NCBI GenBank assembly: GCA_032719365.1 | Contig: CM064875.1 | Location: 12,697,816 to 12,761,815 of the forward strand | DNA length: 64,000 nt | Source of the DNA: Prinsepia uniflora | Taxonomy: Eukaryota; Streptophyta; Magnoliopsida; Rosales; Rosaceae | Direction of reading: 5' to 3' | Part shown: piece after piece, positions 1-10,494 of the stretch | Position numbering within the stretch: the first letter of the stretch is position 1 | Layout of the letters: each line of letters opens with the position of its first letter | Program-made: the position numbers and the translations under genes | The notes under the pieces: generated by a model | Told to the model about the DNA's origin: nothing | Database searches by the model: none | The model's input: only the letters and a program-made list of their open reading frames with translations

Positions 1-1411
1 CCGGGCTCCGAAAAGTAACCCTCTTATCGACGCATTCGATAGAGGCATGATGGAGCGTCAACCAATCCATACCCAAGATGACATCAAAGTCATGCAAGTC
101 CAAGAGTATCAAATCTGCCACCAGACCAACATCACCTACCATTACGGGGCACTCCCGCAACACTTGATTCACCACAAACACATCTCCGGTGGGCGTACTC
201 ACTCCCATGTCACAGTCCAGTGCGGACACCTCTCTACCCGCCAACAACTCACAGTCCCGTGAAATAAATGAATGAGTAGCTCCGGGATCAATTAAAGCAC
301 AAACATCATGTCCAAAGATCGTGAGTGTACCTGTCACAACACCAGGCGCTGCCCTGGCCTCCTACTGCGTAGCTGCAAAAACTCGGGCCTGTGGTCCAGC
401 TGCTCGCCCACGGCCCCGGCCCCTCTGTCCATTTGCCGCTCCAGTACCACCTCCGCGAGTGCTCCCAGTCCCAGAAACTGCAGCTGTGCTCCGTCCCTGC
501 TCTGCTCCACCCCGACCTGCGCCACCACCCTGTGGCAAAGATGGACAGTCCCTCCGATAGTGGCCCCGCTCGCCACAGAAGAAACAAATGACACTGGAAG
601 CATCTCGAACAAAACCACCACCCTGCCGTCCCGTGGAAGCAACAGAAGTCGCGCTCGCCTGCGGAGCAGTCTGCGCCCTAGGCGCCCGGAATCCGGAACC
701 CTGATAGTTACCAGGCCTGCCATAACGATCATTGCCTGCAGATGAGGCTCCACCATAACGTCCCTTCTTCGAGGCTCCCTGACCATACGATCCAGAATAT
801 GAACGCCCGCGACGTTGTCCACCACCAGAATACTGTGGACGTGTCGGGAGACTAGCCTCAACCCGCACCGCGGTATCAGACAACTCCCTGAGAGTAGCAA
901 AAGCTCCGGCCGTCACAATGGCCCGTATCTCACCCTGTAGGCCAAGCTCAAACCTACGGCATTTCTCAGCCTCAGTAGATACAAAGGTAGGAGCAAAACG
1001 AGCTAGCATCTGAAATTTCTGTTCATACTCAGCCACGAACATGCTCCCCTGCTGGAGCTGCAGAAACTCGGTCTCCCTAGCATCACGGAATGAACGGGGA
1101 TAATACTGATCCAGAAACCGTTCACGAAAGGTCTCCCAAGCCACTGTACGGGCATCCCAGCCCGACAACTCCAGAGTATACCACCACTCATAAGCAGAGC
1201 CATCAAGTAGAAATGTGGCCAACACCACACACTCCTCAAGAGGACAGGGCATCACAGTAAAAATCCGCTCAATCCGAGAAATCCAACGGTGAGCATCCTC
1301 GGGATCCGCTCCACCACTGAATACCGTAGCCCCAAGACGCTGGGCTCGCTCGATCGAAGCGCTCTCGACATCGCCATTAGGTCGTGGAGGGGGTTTGCGT
1401 CGTGGAGGCAT
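1..1411 (-). pseudogene. Gypsy gag-protease with one in-frame stop
   Basis: Gag forms the retrotransposon capsid; the aspartic protease cleaves the polyprotein. The start is set at 1411 (MPPRRK), although an ATG 16 codons upstream is in frame. The retrotransposon gag domain covers about residues 35-175, followed by a Gly/Arg/Ser-rich stretch and a CCHC zinc knuckle (C-X2-C-X4-H-X4-C, about residues 275-288). A TAG at 362-364 replaces a Gln codon (CAG in the related element at 29212). Beyond it the same frame continues through a linker into the protease, with its active-site Asp at 287-289 in a DPGATHSFIS context. The residue after Asp is Pro rather than Thr or Ser, a variant I believe occurs in plant gypsy elements, so it may not inactivate. 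The coding sequence is cut by the window edge. Confidence 0.88.
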
Positions 1412-1493
1412 GGCCGGCCGTCCTTCTCTGAAAGAGGCATAAGTTAGTACAATAATCAAGGCACACCCGAGTGCCGGACACGAATCGTAAACC

Positions 1494-1508
1494 TAGGCTC
1501 TGATACCA
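1494..1508 (-). other. Primer binding site, tRNA-iMet type (element A)
   Basis: On the minus strand this reads TGGTATCAGAGCCTA, complementary to the 3' end of initiator tRNA-Met. It starts two bases after the LTR end at 1511, the usual spacing. Confidence 0.9.
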
Positions 1509-1510
1509 AT

Positions 1511-4375
1511 TGACAGGACCCACCCCGATTATCGCCTCGATAATCGGGAAGCATCCTGCTCCCGTCTGACAATCGAACCAAAAAGGCCAGAAACTAGTTA
1601 AAAATTACAACACATCCATTGTCAGACCAGGGAGATTAAACAAATACATCCGACTGGACGTCAAGTCCACAGTTTCACAGAGCAATATTACAAAACAAAT
1701 TAAAGAAACAAGTCCTACTCTGTGAACTAACTACTCCGCAACGGAAAAACTTTATGCCTCCGCCTCTGCCTCGGCGCTTGCCCCCACGCTTGATCCACGA
1801 CCTGGAGGGAATTTAAAACAACAAAGTGTGAGTGGACCGAAACATAAGCTTTATAGGGAAAACAGTTTTTCCGAAATCGGGTTCGCCCTCCAGTTTTGTA
1901 ACACGCATGCATAACCAAATATCCAAATTCTGCATATTAAACTTTTGAAAACTCTTTTTCCGAAACACATGGAAAACGTTACAAAGGATCACCATAATTC
2001 ATGTAAAAACCATTTAATAATTCCAGGTTTCAGAAACCGTCATTTTGAACGTTAATTGCACAAATCAAGTAAAACGTGAATCATTAACCACAATTATGCC
2101 GTTGGATCCATCCGAGTCTTTAAACTCAACATTAGGCCTTCCCGGGATATCAACGAGTCTTTAAACTCAAAACATGATTAATAGGCCTCGGGGGGTATCA
2201 TAATAATCGAGTCTTTAAACTCACGAGTCTTTAAACTCAATTCGGGTCTTTAAACCCAATTTTCGGGCCCGCCCCCGTCGTTAAATAACCGGGTCTTTAA
2301 ACCCAAAACCAGATCCAACCATTAACCGGGTCTTTAAACCCAAAACCGTTTTTAAACATAGTAAATCAGGATTCATCACAAATCTTTTTCCAACATTATT
2401 CCAAAAAACATTTCTCATCGTAACAGGACTCATGTCCGAATTCCCATGCAAATTCCAACACATGCAATTTCCAGAAATTACTTCACAATGTGATCAAACA
2501 TCATAAATCCGAAACATGCATATTCATATCCAGGTACTTTATCAAAATCATCACGCATGCATAAGCGAAAATCGTAACCTCGAAATGCGTGAAATACGGT
2601 AAATATATCGAAAAACGTGAAAACACGTAAAACCGATATAGCATATCACCATCATAAAATCATAGGTAAAACCATGAGATAAATAAGCAAAATAGTCATG
2701 CATGCCCAATTTAGGAAATCAAAAAGTCCACTCACGGTTTTAGGACGCGTCAATCACGTCCCGCGTGCTCCTCCGTAGCTTCGGAAGTGTCCGGGCTTGT
2801 GAAAACGTACAAGAAGGGTTACAAACATTCCAAAATAACTCGTAGGATTTTTCCTAATTTTTCCGGATTTTTCGGCGAAAATAAACTTAAAGACTTAATC
2901 TTCCGGACTCCCGAAATTATCCCGAGTGACTCCCGAACAACTCGAATTCTAAAGGTGAAATGTTAATTGGACTGAAAGGAACAATTTCCATGTTGACCGT
3001 GATCAGAGATGACATCGCACGCGCCGTCACGCGCCGCCCAAAGTGGCTGCGCGTGAAGGCCAGGCGCCGTGCTACAGTGTCATCTCCCTTACCCGAACAG
3101 CCTGCTAAACGGGTCTGATACCCGCGACTCAACCCGATCAGTTAGCCCTCAATTCTCAATCAATTCTACCCGTTTTCAATCCTATTATCTTCTCTAACTC
3201 ATTTATTTTAGCTCTGCAACAATGGTTAACCTCGACTGTCCCTAAATCGATGCAATCCAGACTCGAACAAATGAACAAGTCGACTCCTGGAACTCACCCT
3301 ACACGGTTCCAATCCCAAATTAACTTCACCAGTAGCAATAAGGGACCCAAACGAACCAAAACATCCAACCAATTAACCCCAAACTAACCTGGAAGTCGTC
3401 GTCCTCAATACTGTGTTTTTCCAGAAACTGGAACTTGAGTCCCTGAGCAAACCTCGATCAATCCTCCTCAATTCTTGCACGGTTGCGTTAGCAAGGATCC
3501 CAGAAGACTAATTCCACCCTCAGTTTGGTTCAACTCGCCTCAAAACCCAACCTTTGAATTTCCCTCCTTTTCTGCGTTTTTCTCTTCCCCGTCTCAGAAC
3601 CTCCCTCAACTCTCTCTCAGCCTGCCCAAATGATCGAAATGAGTTCCCAGACTCAAAGGCGACCAGGTAATCGATCAAAGCGGCCAGCAACCCGTGGGAA
3701 ACCGTCTGAGATTTTTCTGAAAATGTTTCCCACGCACGCAGAAACCATGGCCAATTCAGTCTCCCCCGTGCATTGAGCACTGCCCAAATCGTGCACCAAA
3801 GCCACTCAGTCCAGCCCCACTACGTCAAACGACATAAACAAAGCCCTGAGCCTTCCACTAAACCTTAAACAATTGAACGCACAAGACCCACGGCCGCTGC
3901 TCTGTTTTCCACGGTGGTGAACAGTACCCCGTGCGGAAATTAGCAAAATGCCCCCAGGGCAAAAATTACCAAAATGCCCTCCAACTTCCGTGACCCGTAA
4001 CTCGGTCGTCCGACGTCCGTTTCAAGCGTGCCGCCTGTCGTTGTACTCGGGGCGTCGAGACGAACATAACGGTCTTCGAGTCAAATGAATATCAATTGTC
4101 AAACAAAAAGTCAACTTTTTCCCCTTATAACGCCCAAATTACGATAATGCCCCTGAACTTCCGAACATCATAACTTTCACTCCGAGCGTCCGAATCGGAC
4201 GTGCCACCTGTCTATGAACTCGTGACATCCCGAACTACGTCACGATCATCACTCAACGTCCGTTCGACCTCCAAATCAAAAAGTCAACAAATTGACCACA
4301 CAAACACAGGGGTAAAAACGTCATTTTATTCAATATTTTATAATATTACATTTCCAGAACGTCCGGGGCGTTACA
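1511..4375 (-). repeat. LTR A (5' LTR of element A)
   Basis: This 2865 bp LTR starts TGTAACGCCCCGG on the minus strand (4375 inward) and ends CCTGTCA at 1511, followed by the primer site. It shares blocks with the other LTRs in the window: the stretch at 4201-4244 (reverse of a tgacgt...gttcatagacaggtggcac block) and the GC-rich 'gctgcgcgtg' block near 3045. It carries no coding sequence; all ORFs inside are short and without family motifs. Confidence 0.88.
2113..2345 (-). repeat. Hairpin minisatellite inside LTR A
   Basis: Several copies of a short unit with the core 'gagtctttaaactc' or 'gggtctttaaaccc' are spread over about 230 bp. Each unit can fold on itself (GAGT with ACTC, or GGGT with ACCC). 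The same relative position in the other LTRs holds similar hairpin units with different arms. Confidence 0.75.
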
Positions 4376-7209
4376 GTCGGTTCGGTCATGTGATATTGGA
4401 TTGTTGTGCTGCTAGGTGCAGCCAGGTTCAGGGAACCTCATTTGAGTAATGGTCTAAAATGTGAACCCTAGTGGTGGTTGCTAGTGTGAGGGATGTTGGT
4501 ACATCGGAGTTAGCCGATGGCCTTAGTGGTGGAACCCACATTGAGTTGATGGTAGGTTTGGATTTGATGTCTATACGATGTCTAGACCGCGGGGTCGGTC
4601 AGGTTGTGGATTTTATATTACGGAGAGCTGTTGGGTTCAGTGGAACCATAGGGTGTGATTATGGAACCCTAGTATTAAAAAGGTAAACCTTATTTGTGAC
4701 TAGTTGATGAGAACTTGTGCTGCGAAGAGCGGCTGAGGTCATGGATGACCATGTGGATGACTCTAGTGAGTCTAGTCAGAACTATGGGATTCGATCTATG
4801 AATACGGTTCTGAGATAAATTATGAAATCCCGAGTTAGACCGGGTATTAGTGCGATGTGTGGATAGGATCTCGATAGCAATGACCGTTGGTCGGTAGTCA
4901 TGTGGAGATGACTGGCTATCGAGGGTATTTAGTGTGGTTACAATACTTGGGGATCAGGGGATGTTCAGGGAACGTTCATTATCCTGATGTGGGTTGTCAG
5001 AATGGTGGTACCCATAGTTATGAGGTACGAGTAGAGGTACGGGATCATCATTCGGTATAAGCGGAGATCCAGGGTTGTCATATTTGCACACGGTGTGCAA
5101 GTATGGATGTCGGTATGTTGGTACTTTTATGCCGATACTAGTATGGATGCCTACTAGTGTTGATGATAGTGTGTTGGTGCTAGTACTAGCGCTGGTGCTA
5201 GTGTCGGTGATTGCGATGACGACGAGCCACGAGTTGGGGTGTGACTCCGTCATGATGGACATAGGTTCGGTCTTTGAGACTTGGTAGTGATTGAGTGATG
5301 GACTGGATGGGATCCAGTTGAGATTGTGATGTGTTGGGATTAGTCCCGACAGTGGTAAAATGACAAGTGATGAGTGGATAAAAAGGTATAATTGAGAACT
5401 TGGAAAACCGAGTGTTGAACCTGTAAAGGTTGGGATGTGCGAACGAAACTATAACAGATTGATTGTGGACACGTGGTTGTCCAAGTGATTTGAGGATGCG
5501 GGAAGTCCAGTGGTTGGACTTGACATCTCGTTGGGAGCATGTATGTTTCCAACATGGTTGGAACCTTAATTTAGAGAAGATTTGTGATTGTGGGACGAGA
5601 GGAGTGCTCGTTCAGCATCGATAATAGGTATTCTGAAGTCATTGGGGTTGACTTCTTGTTTTCTGCCCTGGCAGACGTTGGTTGTAGTTACCAGTACGTT
5701 GAGCGTGTATTGGTTGCTGGGCCCATGCGTGTTTTGGGGTCATCAGGAGGAGTTGCGTATTCAAAATTTGGTAAACGAGATTTCTCATTTTCTGCTTGGT
5801 GGCAGACGATGTTAGGTTACATGGCATGGTGAGTGCAGCGAGTTTTGTTTGCATCCACGTAGGATGAGTATTGACGTCATCATTTTGGATCATCCTTGGT
5901 TTTTCCTAGGTGGAATGACAAGGATCAATACGAACTTGGGTATGTGAGTCGTAAATGACGGGACAGAACTTCTTTTCGAAGTGGAGCCCGTATGGTATCT
6001 TACTCGAGTGCATAGGTTTCCGATGTGGTCGGATTTTGTCAATCTTAGACGTGTGGAGGTTGGATTGGCTTCCCTATGAAGTCAATTGTATGTATTGAAC
6101 TGGTAACCGATAGGTTCGGTTTTGGTGTCTTGGTAGATGTGAAAGAGATTTCGGGTTTTGGAATCGAATTTCTGAGTGACGATTCAGGATTCGATTTTGG
6201 AACTTGAAAATGGATTTCTGGATTTGGGTACGAAATGATTATTCCAAAATGCTAGCTTACGGAATAATGATTTCGGATTCGGATTTGGACATGAATTAAA
6301 AATGGGATGTCTGGGTTTGGATTCGGGATTTCTTACGAAATTGCGGATTTGAATTTGGAATTGGAACTAGATGATGGGTGGAGTTTCGATTTGTCTCATG
6401 CTGGATTGGGCAAATGTACTCCATTATTGGAACGTGTTTGGCTATGACCTAGGTGGTTGTAGTCTGGTCAATAGATAGAGGTGTGTAATTTGTACATGAT
6501 TTGATGTACGATACCTCGTAGACTTGTAGTGTCTGGTAATGGTATACGGGTTATACCCGAGGTATGTCGGTGAGCGTGTTGGTAGCCGGATTGGTTCCGA
6601 TACCATTGGTTTAGTCTAGGTCGAGGACCAGACATTGGATACTATGCAATGGGTCATGGTATTTCCGATGAGTCTAATTACACACGAGTCAGGTGAAATG
6701 TAGGTAAGTGTATATTTAAGTCAAGTAATTTGGTGGCTTGTGTAGCCACGAGTGAGTCTAATGTCAGTTTTCGACTAACAACTGCCAAGTGGTGACAGAT
6801 TGTCGGAAGGTGTCAACGTGGTTTGTTGAGAGAGGTCAGGTGACTCCTAGTGGGAGTAAATACCAGGATAGATTGGTGAGTGGGAAAGGAACCGTCGAGT
6901 TGTTGCGTCAACGAAATGGTCGATTTGACAAGTGGTGTCAATTCGAAACGAGTGGCTTCAGTCATTCGACGGGGTCGAATGTAGTCGATGCGTTATGAGT
7001 ACTAGTGATACGTTGAGTGCAGACAAGTTTTTGTTCTGATTAGTTGGTGTACGGGTGTACACGTGTTGCGAGGTCGATTCCACTTTCCAAGGGGTGTTTG
7101 CGCGATCAGGGTAGTTGAGTTTCGAGAACAAAACTAATTAAGGAGGGAAGAACGTTTGAGATTAGAGCGGTTGGAATTTTGAGGACGAAATTAATTAAGG
7201 TGGGAAGGT
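4376..7209 (+). other. Internal non-coding remnant of element B
   Basis: This stretch lies between the outer edge of element A and the start of LTR B. In all frames I see only short ORFs and none with gag, protease, RT, RNase H, integrase or chromodomain motifs. It is unusually rich in G and T on the plus strand. It may be the decayed 3' part of an autonomous element or the non-coding interior of a LARD-like non-autonomous element; I cannot decide. Confidence 0.5.
7130..7209 (+). other. Polypurine tract of element B, duplicated
   Basis: The purine-rich run aaggtgggaagg directly precedes the TGTAAC start of LTR B at 7210, where plus-strand priming is expected. About 50 bp upstream (7130-7162) lies a second, similar segment: 'gagaacaaaactaattaagg' followed by agggaag, versus 'gaggacgaaattaattaagg' followed by tgggaag. 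This suggests a local duplication of the tract. Confidence 0.65.
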
Positions 7210-7727
7210 TGTAACGACCCGTCCCGAATTCCGGGATTAGATTAGTGATTAATCTTGATTAGTGAGGTTGATCGGTGGTTAGTTGGGCGAAATCGGACAA
7301 AATGTGCAAAATGACCGTTTTGCCCCTAGTCGTGGGCAAAATGTTGACTTTTTATTTGGCGGTCAAACGGACTTTGACCGATGACCGTGACGTAGTTCGG
7401 GGCGTCACGAGTTCATAGACAGGTGGCACGTTCGATTCCGACATTCGAGGAGAAAGTTATGATGTTCGGAAGTCGAAGGGCGTTTTGGTAATTTGGCATA
7501 GTAGGGGCCAAATGTTGACTTTTTGACCGGGAGGTCCGATGGACGAGGGCCAGGGACCGTCACGTAGGTATCGTCGATACGAACCCGTAGAAAGGCGGCA
7601 CGCCGAAATCGGAGGTTCGGCGAAAAAGTTATGGTCACAGAAGTAAACTCGATTCACCGAGACTAGAATTAAAATAATATTAAAATAATAAAATCTGATT
7701 ACTTTAATCAGACCAATCTGGACCCTT

Positions 7728-7753
7728 GGATGAGTGACAAGTGTCACTCATCC
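7728..7753 (+). repeat. Perfect 26 bp palindrome in LTR B
   Basis: The arms are GGATGAGTGACA and TGTCACTCATCC with a two-base AG loop. Equivalents sit in LTR C (25026-25051), LTR D (26799-26822) and LTR F (62667-62692). Candidate roles are a dimeric transcription-factor site or an RNA hairpin; neither is proven. Confidence 0.85.
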
Positions 7754-9171
7754 CCTATATTCCCTAAAACCTGGATCTTGGTTGGCCATTGGTTTAATTA
7801 ATTAATTTTCCCTCCTGAAATCCTCACCCTTCATTTTAAACTGAGATTGAATCTGGGCCGTTGATTCATTTCCTTCTCTCTTTATTTGATCAGACTACTC
7901 ACACTCCCATTTTCATTTTCCCTCAAACCCGTGAGGACGGTTTCCTTCCTCGAACGAACACATCACCACCTCTCAGCCTCAACCCACACCCTAGACACCA
8001 CCATACCACCCTCAGGCACCACCAGACGGCCACCACCACCTCACGGCCACCCTGCACGGCCGGGAAAACCCCCAGACCCGAGAGGAACCGAAACCAACCC
8101 AAACCGTCCAACCGCCCAAACCTTCATATCAGGACTCGAACCAACTTAGAGTTAGGTTCACTGGGACGGTAGGAAGACTCAGACGAGGACTGGACGGCGT
8201 ACGGCGGCGACACGTCGGCGGTAGTTGAAAAACCCGAGAAGGTTTGATTTTCTTCCCTGTTTCGAAACACTGGTTTTTGACGTTATGATGGTTTGTTTAC
8301 TTCTGAAACATGTCCTAGGGACCTAGACGACCATTCTAGACCAAAGCTTGTGGCCGGAATCACGAAGAGTCGCTGGAGAAGATGACCTGAGTTCTCAGCC
8401 GGTTTTCCCGTCAATTTTCAGGTAATTTACTCAACCTAAAAACTAGTTTGGATTCCACAGAATCGTAGAGGAGACTGTGACGAGTCGTTAGGGCCAAACC
8501 TCATCAAAAATGGTGGTCGGAAACGTGAACTGTGATGGGGTCACACCGTGGGTCGACGGTGACCCGGTTTCAGACACGGTTACTGTAGCATGACGTCAGC
8601 ACAGTTGACCAGAACATTGACCTGGTGCGTGGGGGTGCGTGTAAGGTATTTTGGGGAAACTTCCAACATGAATTTTAATCTATTCGATGTAACGAACATT
8701 TTGGGATTGGTTTCGTGTCGATCGGACACCGTTTCGATATTGTTCGGGACGTCCGAAGGTTTTAAATCAAGTTTAAAAATAGTTAAAAATTCGGGAAAAT
8801 TACGGGACTTTAATAGGATGTTAATGAAGAGGTTAGTGACCCTCTAATGTGATTTGGACAGGATTGGGAGTCCCGGTGATAGTGGTGTGGCCCGGGAAGG
8901 CCTATGGCACGCGTATCGAGGCGTATCGTTAAACGGTCTGTGAGTGGACTTTGGTTTTATAAATTCTATGCATGCTTAACTGTCTTATATGGATTTATGA
9001 TTGTGATTGTATGAGGTTGATTTGGATGTTGGTAAATTATACGGTTTCACGTATTTCGAGGCGATTTACGTGCTTGCACGTAAATCGAGGTTTTTCCGGG
9101 TTTGCACGGATTTTCCATGTTTATGGTCTTGGATATGATTTCATGAAATGGTTTTAAAATTGGAAAGATAA

Positions 9172-9560
9172 ACTCGGGCTTGAGGCCCAATTATTTTGGA
9201 AACCTCGGACTTGGAGTCCAATTAAGTTATGAAATCGGGCCGGGGGCCCAGTTGTTTATGAAATCGGGCCAGGGGCCCAGTTGTTACGAAATCGGGCTGA
9301 GACCCATTTGAGTGTTATTATCGGGCCAGGGGCTCAGTTGATTTATAAATCGGGCCGTGGGCCCAGTGGTTTATAAAATCGGGTCGTGGGCCCAGCGGTT
9401 TATAAAATCGGGCATGAGGCCCAGTTGGGGTATAAATGTGATGTCGGGTCTGGTACCCTATGTTAATAAATGTGATTTCGGGTCTGGAACCCTATGTTTA
9501 ATAAATGTGATTTCGGGTCAGGGACCCTAAATGGAATTGTGATGTTTTTGGAGATTTCGG
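9172..9560 (+). repeat. Hairpin minisatellite inside LTR B
   Basis: About ten imperfect repeats of roughly 30 bp have the core 'atcgggccagggGCCCag' or 'ttcgggtcagggACCCta'. Within each unit GGGCC faces GGCCC, or GGGTC faces GACCC, across a three- to four-base loop. The flanks (ttataaaatc or aaatgtgattt) are also repeated. Confidence 0.8.
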
Positions 9561-9750
9561 GCAGGGCCCATTGTAATGTTGTGAAATGATTTAATAAAAC
9601 TGTTTTCCATATACCATCTGGATACAAGGATATATGATGGTCTCCTCCAGGTGTCTGGGACACTGGGGAAGTCACGGTGCATTGCCTGCGAGGGGTCATT
9701 GTACGGAGTTACCGGACCGTATAATGATTCAGGAGCAGGATTGCTATGAT

Positions 9751-9889
9751 TGACGTCAGGGACGTCAGACATCTGTGATGTCAGAGATATGGACCCGGAG
9801 AGACCCCGGGCAGCACGCGTAGCTTATTATACCGTGAGATATGACGTCTAGGACGTCAAGCGTCTAGGACGCTAAGCATCTGGGATGCT
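9751..9889 (+). repeat. Series of five micro-hairpins in LTR B
   Basis: Five small inverted repeats, each with a three-base loop: TGACGTC/GACGTCA (9751-9767), GACATC/GATGTC (9768-9782), TGACGTC/GACGTCA (9842-9858), AGCGTC/GACGCT (9859-9873), AGCATC/GATGCT (9875-9889). Arm sequences differ between hairpins, but pairing is perfect in each. The same set recurs in LTR C (23066-23200) and, rearranged, in LTR D (28437-28593). Confidence 0.85.
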
Positions 9890-10494
9890 GGTGTGCTGGT
9901 GATGGTAATGTGGTAAATATGGATTAATGAATCTATGAAATGGTTTTTCGGTTCGATTTGTGTTTATATGGTAAAAATGGATTATTGGTTGATGAAATGG
10001 TATTTCGGGTCGGGGACCCTAAATGGTTTTGGATTTACGGATTTACGTTTATGAATTTGGGCGGTGGCCCACATGGTTTTAATATGTCTGGATGTGGTAT
10101 TCCATAGTTTTGGGCTGAGTTCCCACACTTGGTTTTAAGTTAACGGTTTTTGGGCTAAGGCCCTAATGGCTTGGTTGAACAAACGTTTTGGTTACTGGTT
10201 TTCGTGGCATGCATACGTTTTTATTGGAGGGCATAAATTTCTTATAACTATGTTTACTAAACTTAATGATTTTCGTCCACTCACAGCTTTTGGTTTTTAA
10301 TGCTCTTCAGGTTGATCACGGATGCGACTGCAGCAGAGACTGGGACATTGCACGCCTCCTCCATCGATCCTTGCGCACTCTGGAAGCCCCGTTTGGGCAG
10401 TGACTGTTGGTTATCCCTTGTCTGACACCCCTTGTTGGACGGGAGCAGGGCACATTCCACGGTAATCCCGGGGGGATTGGGATGGGTCCTGTCA

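Larger units (their letters stand above)
1..4375 (-). mobile_element. Ty3/gypsy element A (Tekay/Del type), 5' half
   Basis: Reading on the minus strand, the order is LTR, two-base gap, tRNA-iMet primer site, gag and protease; the element runs off the left edge of the window, so RT, RNase H, integrase and the 3' LTR are not visible. The LTR has TG/CA ends, and its outer edge lies at 4375. The five bases just outside (4376-4380, gtcgg) would be the target duplication, but the partner copy lies outside the window. The gag start (MPPRR) and the very long LTR fit the Tekay/Del lineage of chromoviruses. It probably sits inside element B, whose 3' part begins directly at 4376; that nesting is inferred. 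Confidence 0.85.
7210..10494 (+). repeat. LTR B (3' LTR of element B)
   Basis: A 3285 bp LTR runs from TGTAACGACCCGTCCC at 7210 to GGGTCCTGTCA at 10494, preceded by a polypurine tract, which identifies it as a 3' LTR. Shared blocks with LTRs C, D and F: the TGACGT inverted pair at 7387-7408, the palindrome at 7728-7753, the hairpin minisatellite at 9172-9560 and the micro-hairpins at 9751-9889. The ORFs inside, including a His/Pro/Thr-rich one near 7861-8172, have no family match I recognise and are treated as chance. Confidence 0.88.

Noticed and set aside
7861..8172. His/Pro/Thr-rich ORF as a gene
   Set aside because: It lies in a long LTR, overlaps other equally long frames and shows no family motif.
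9172..9560. CRISPR-like regular repeats (also 60716-61055)
   Set aside because: Plant nuclear LTR minisatellites: repeats are imperfect, spacers are themselves similar, and no cas genes exist.
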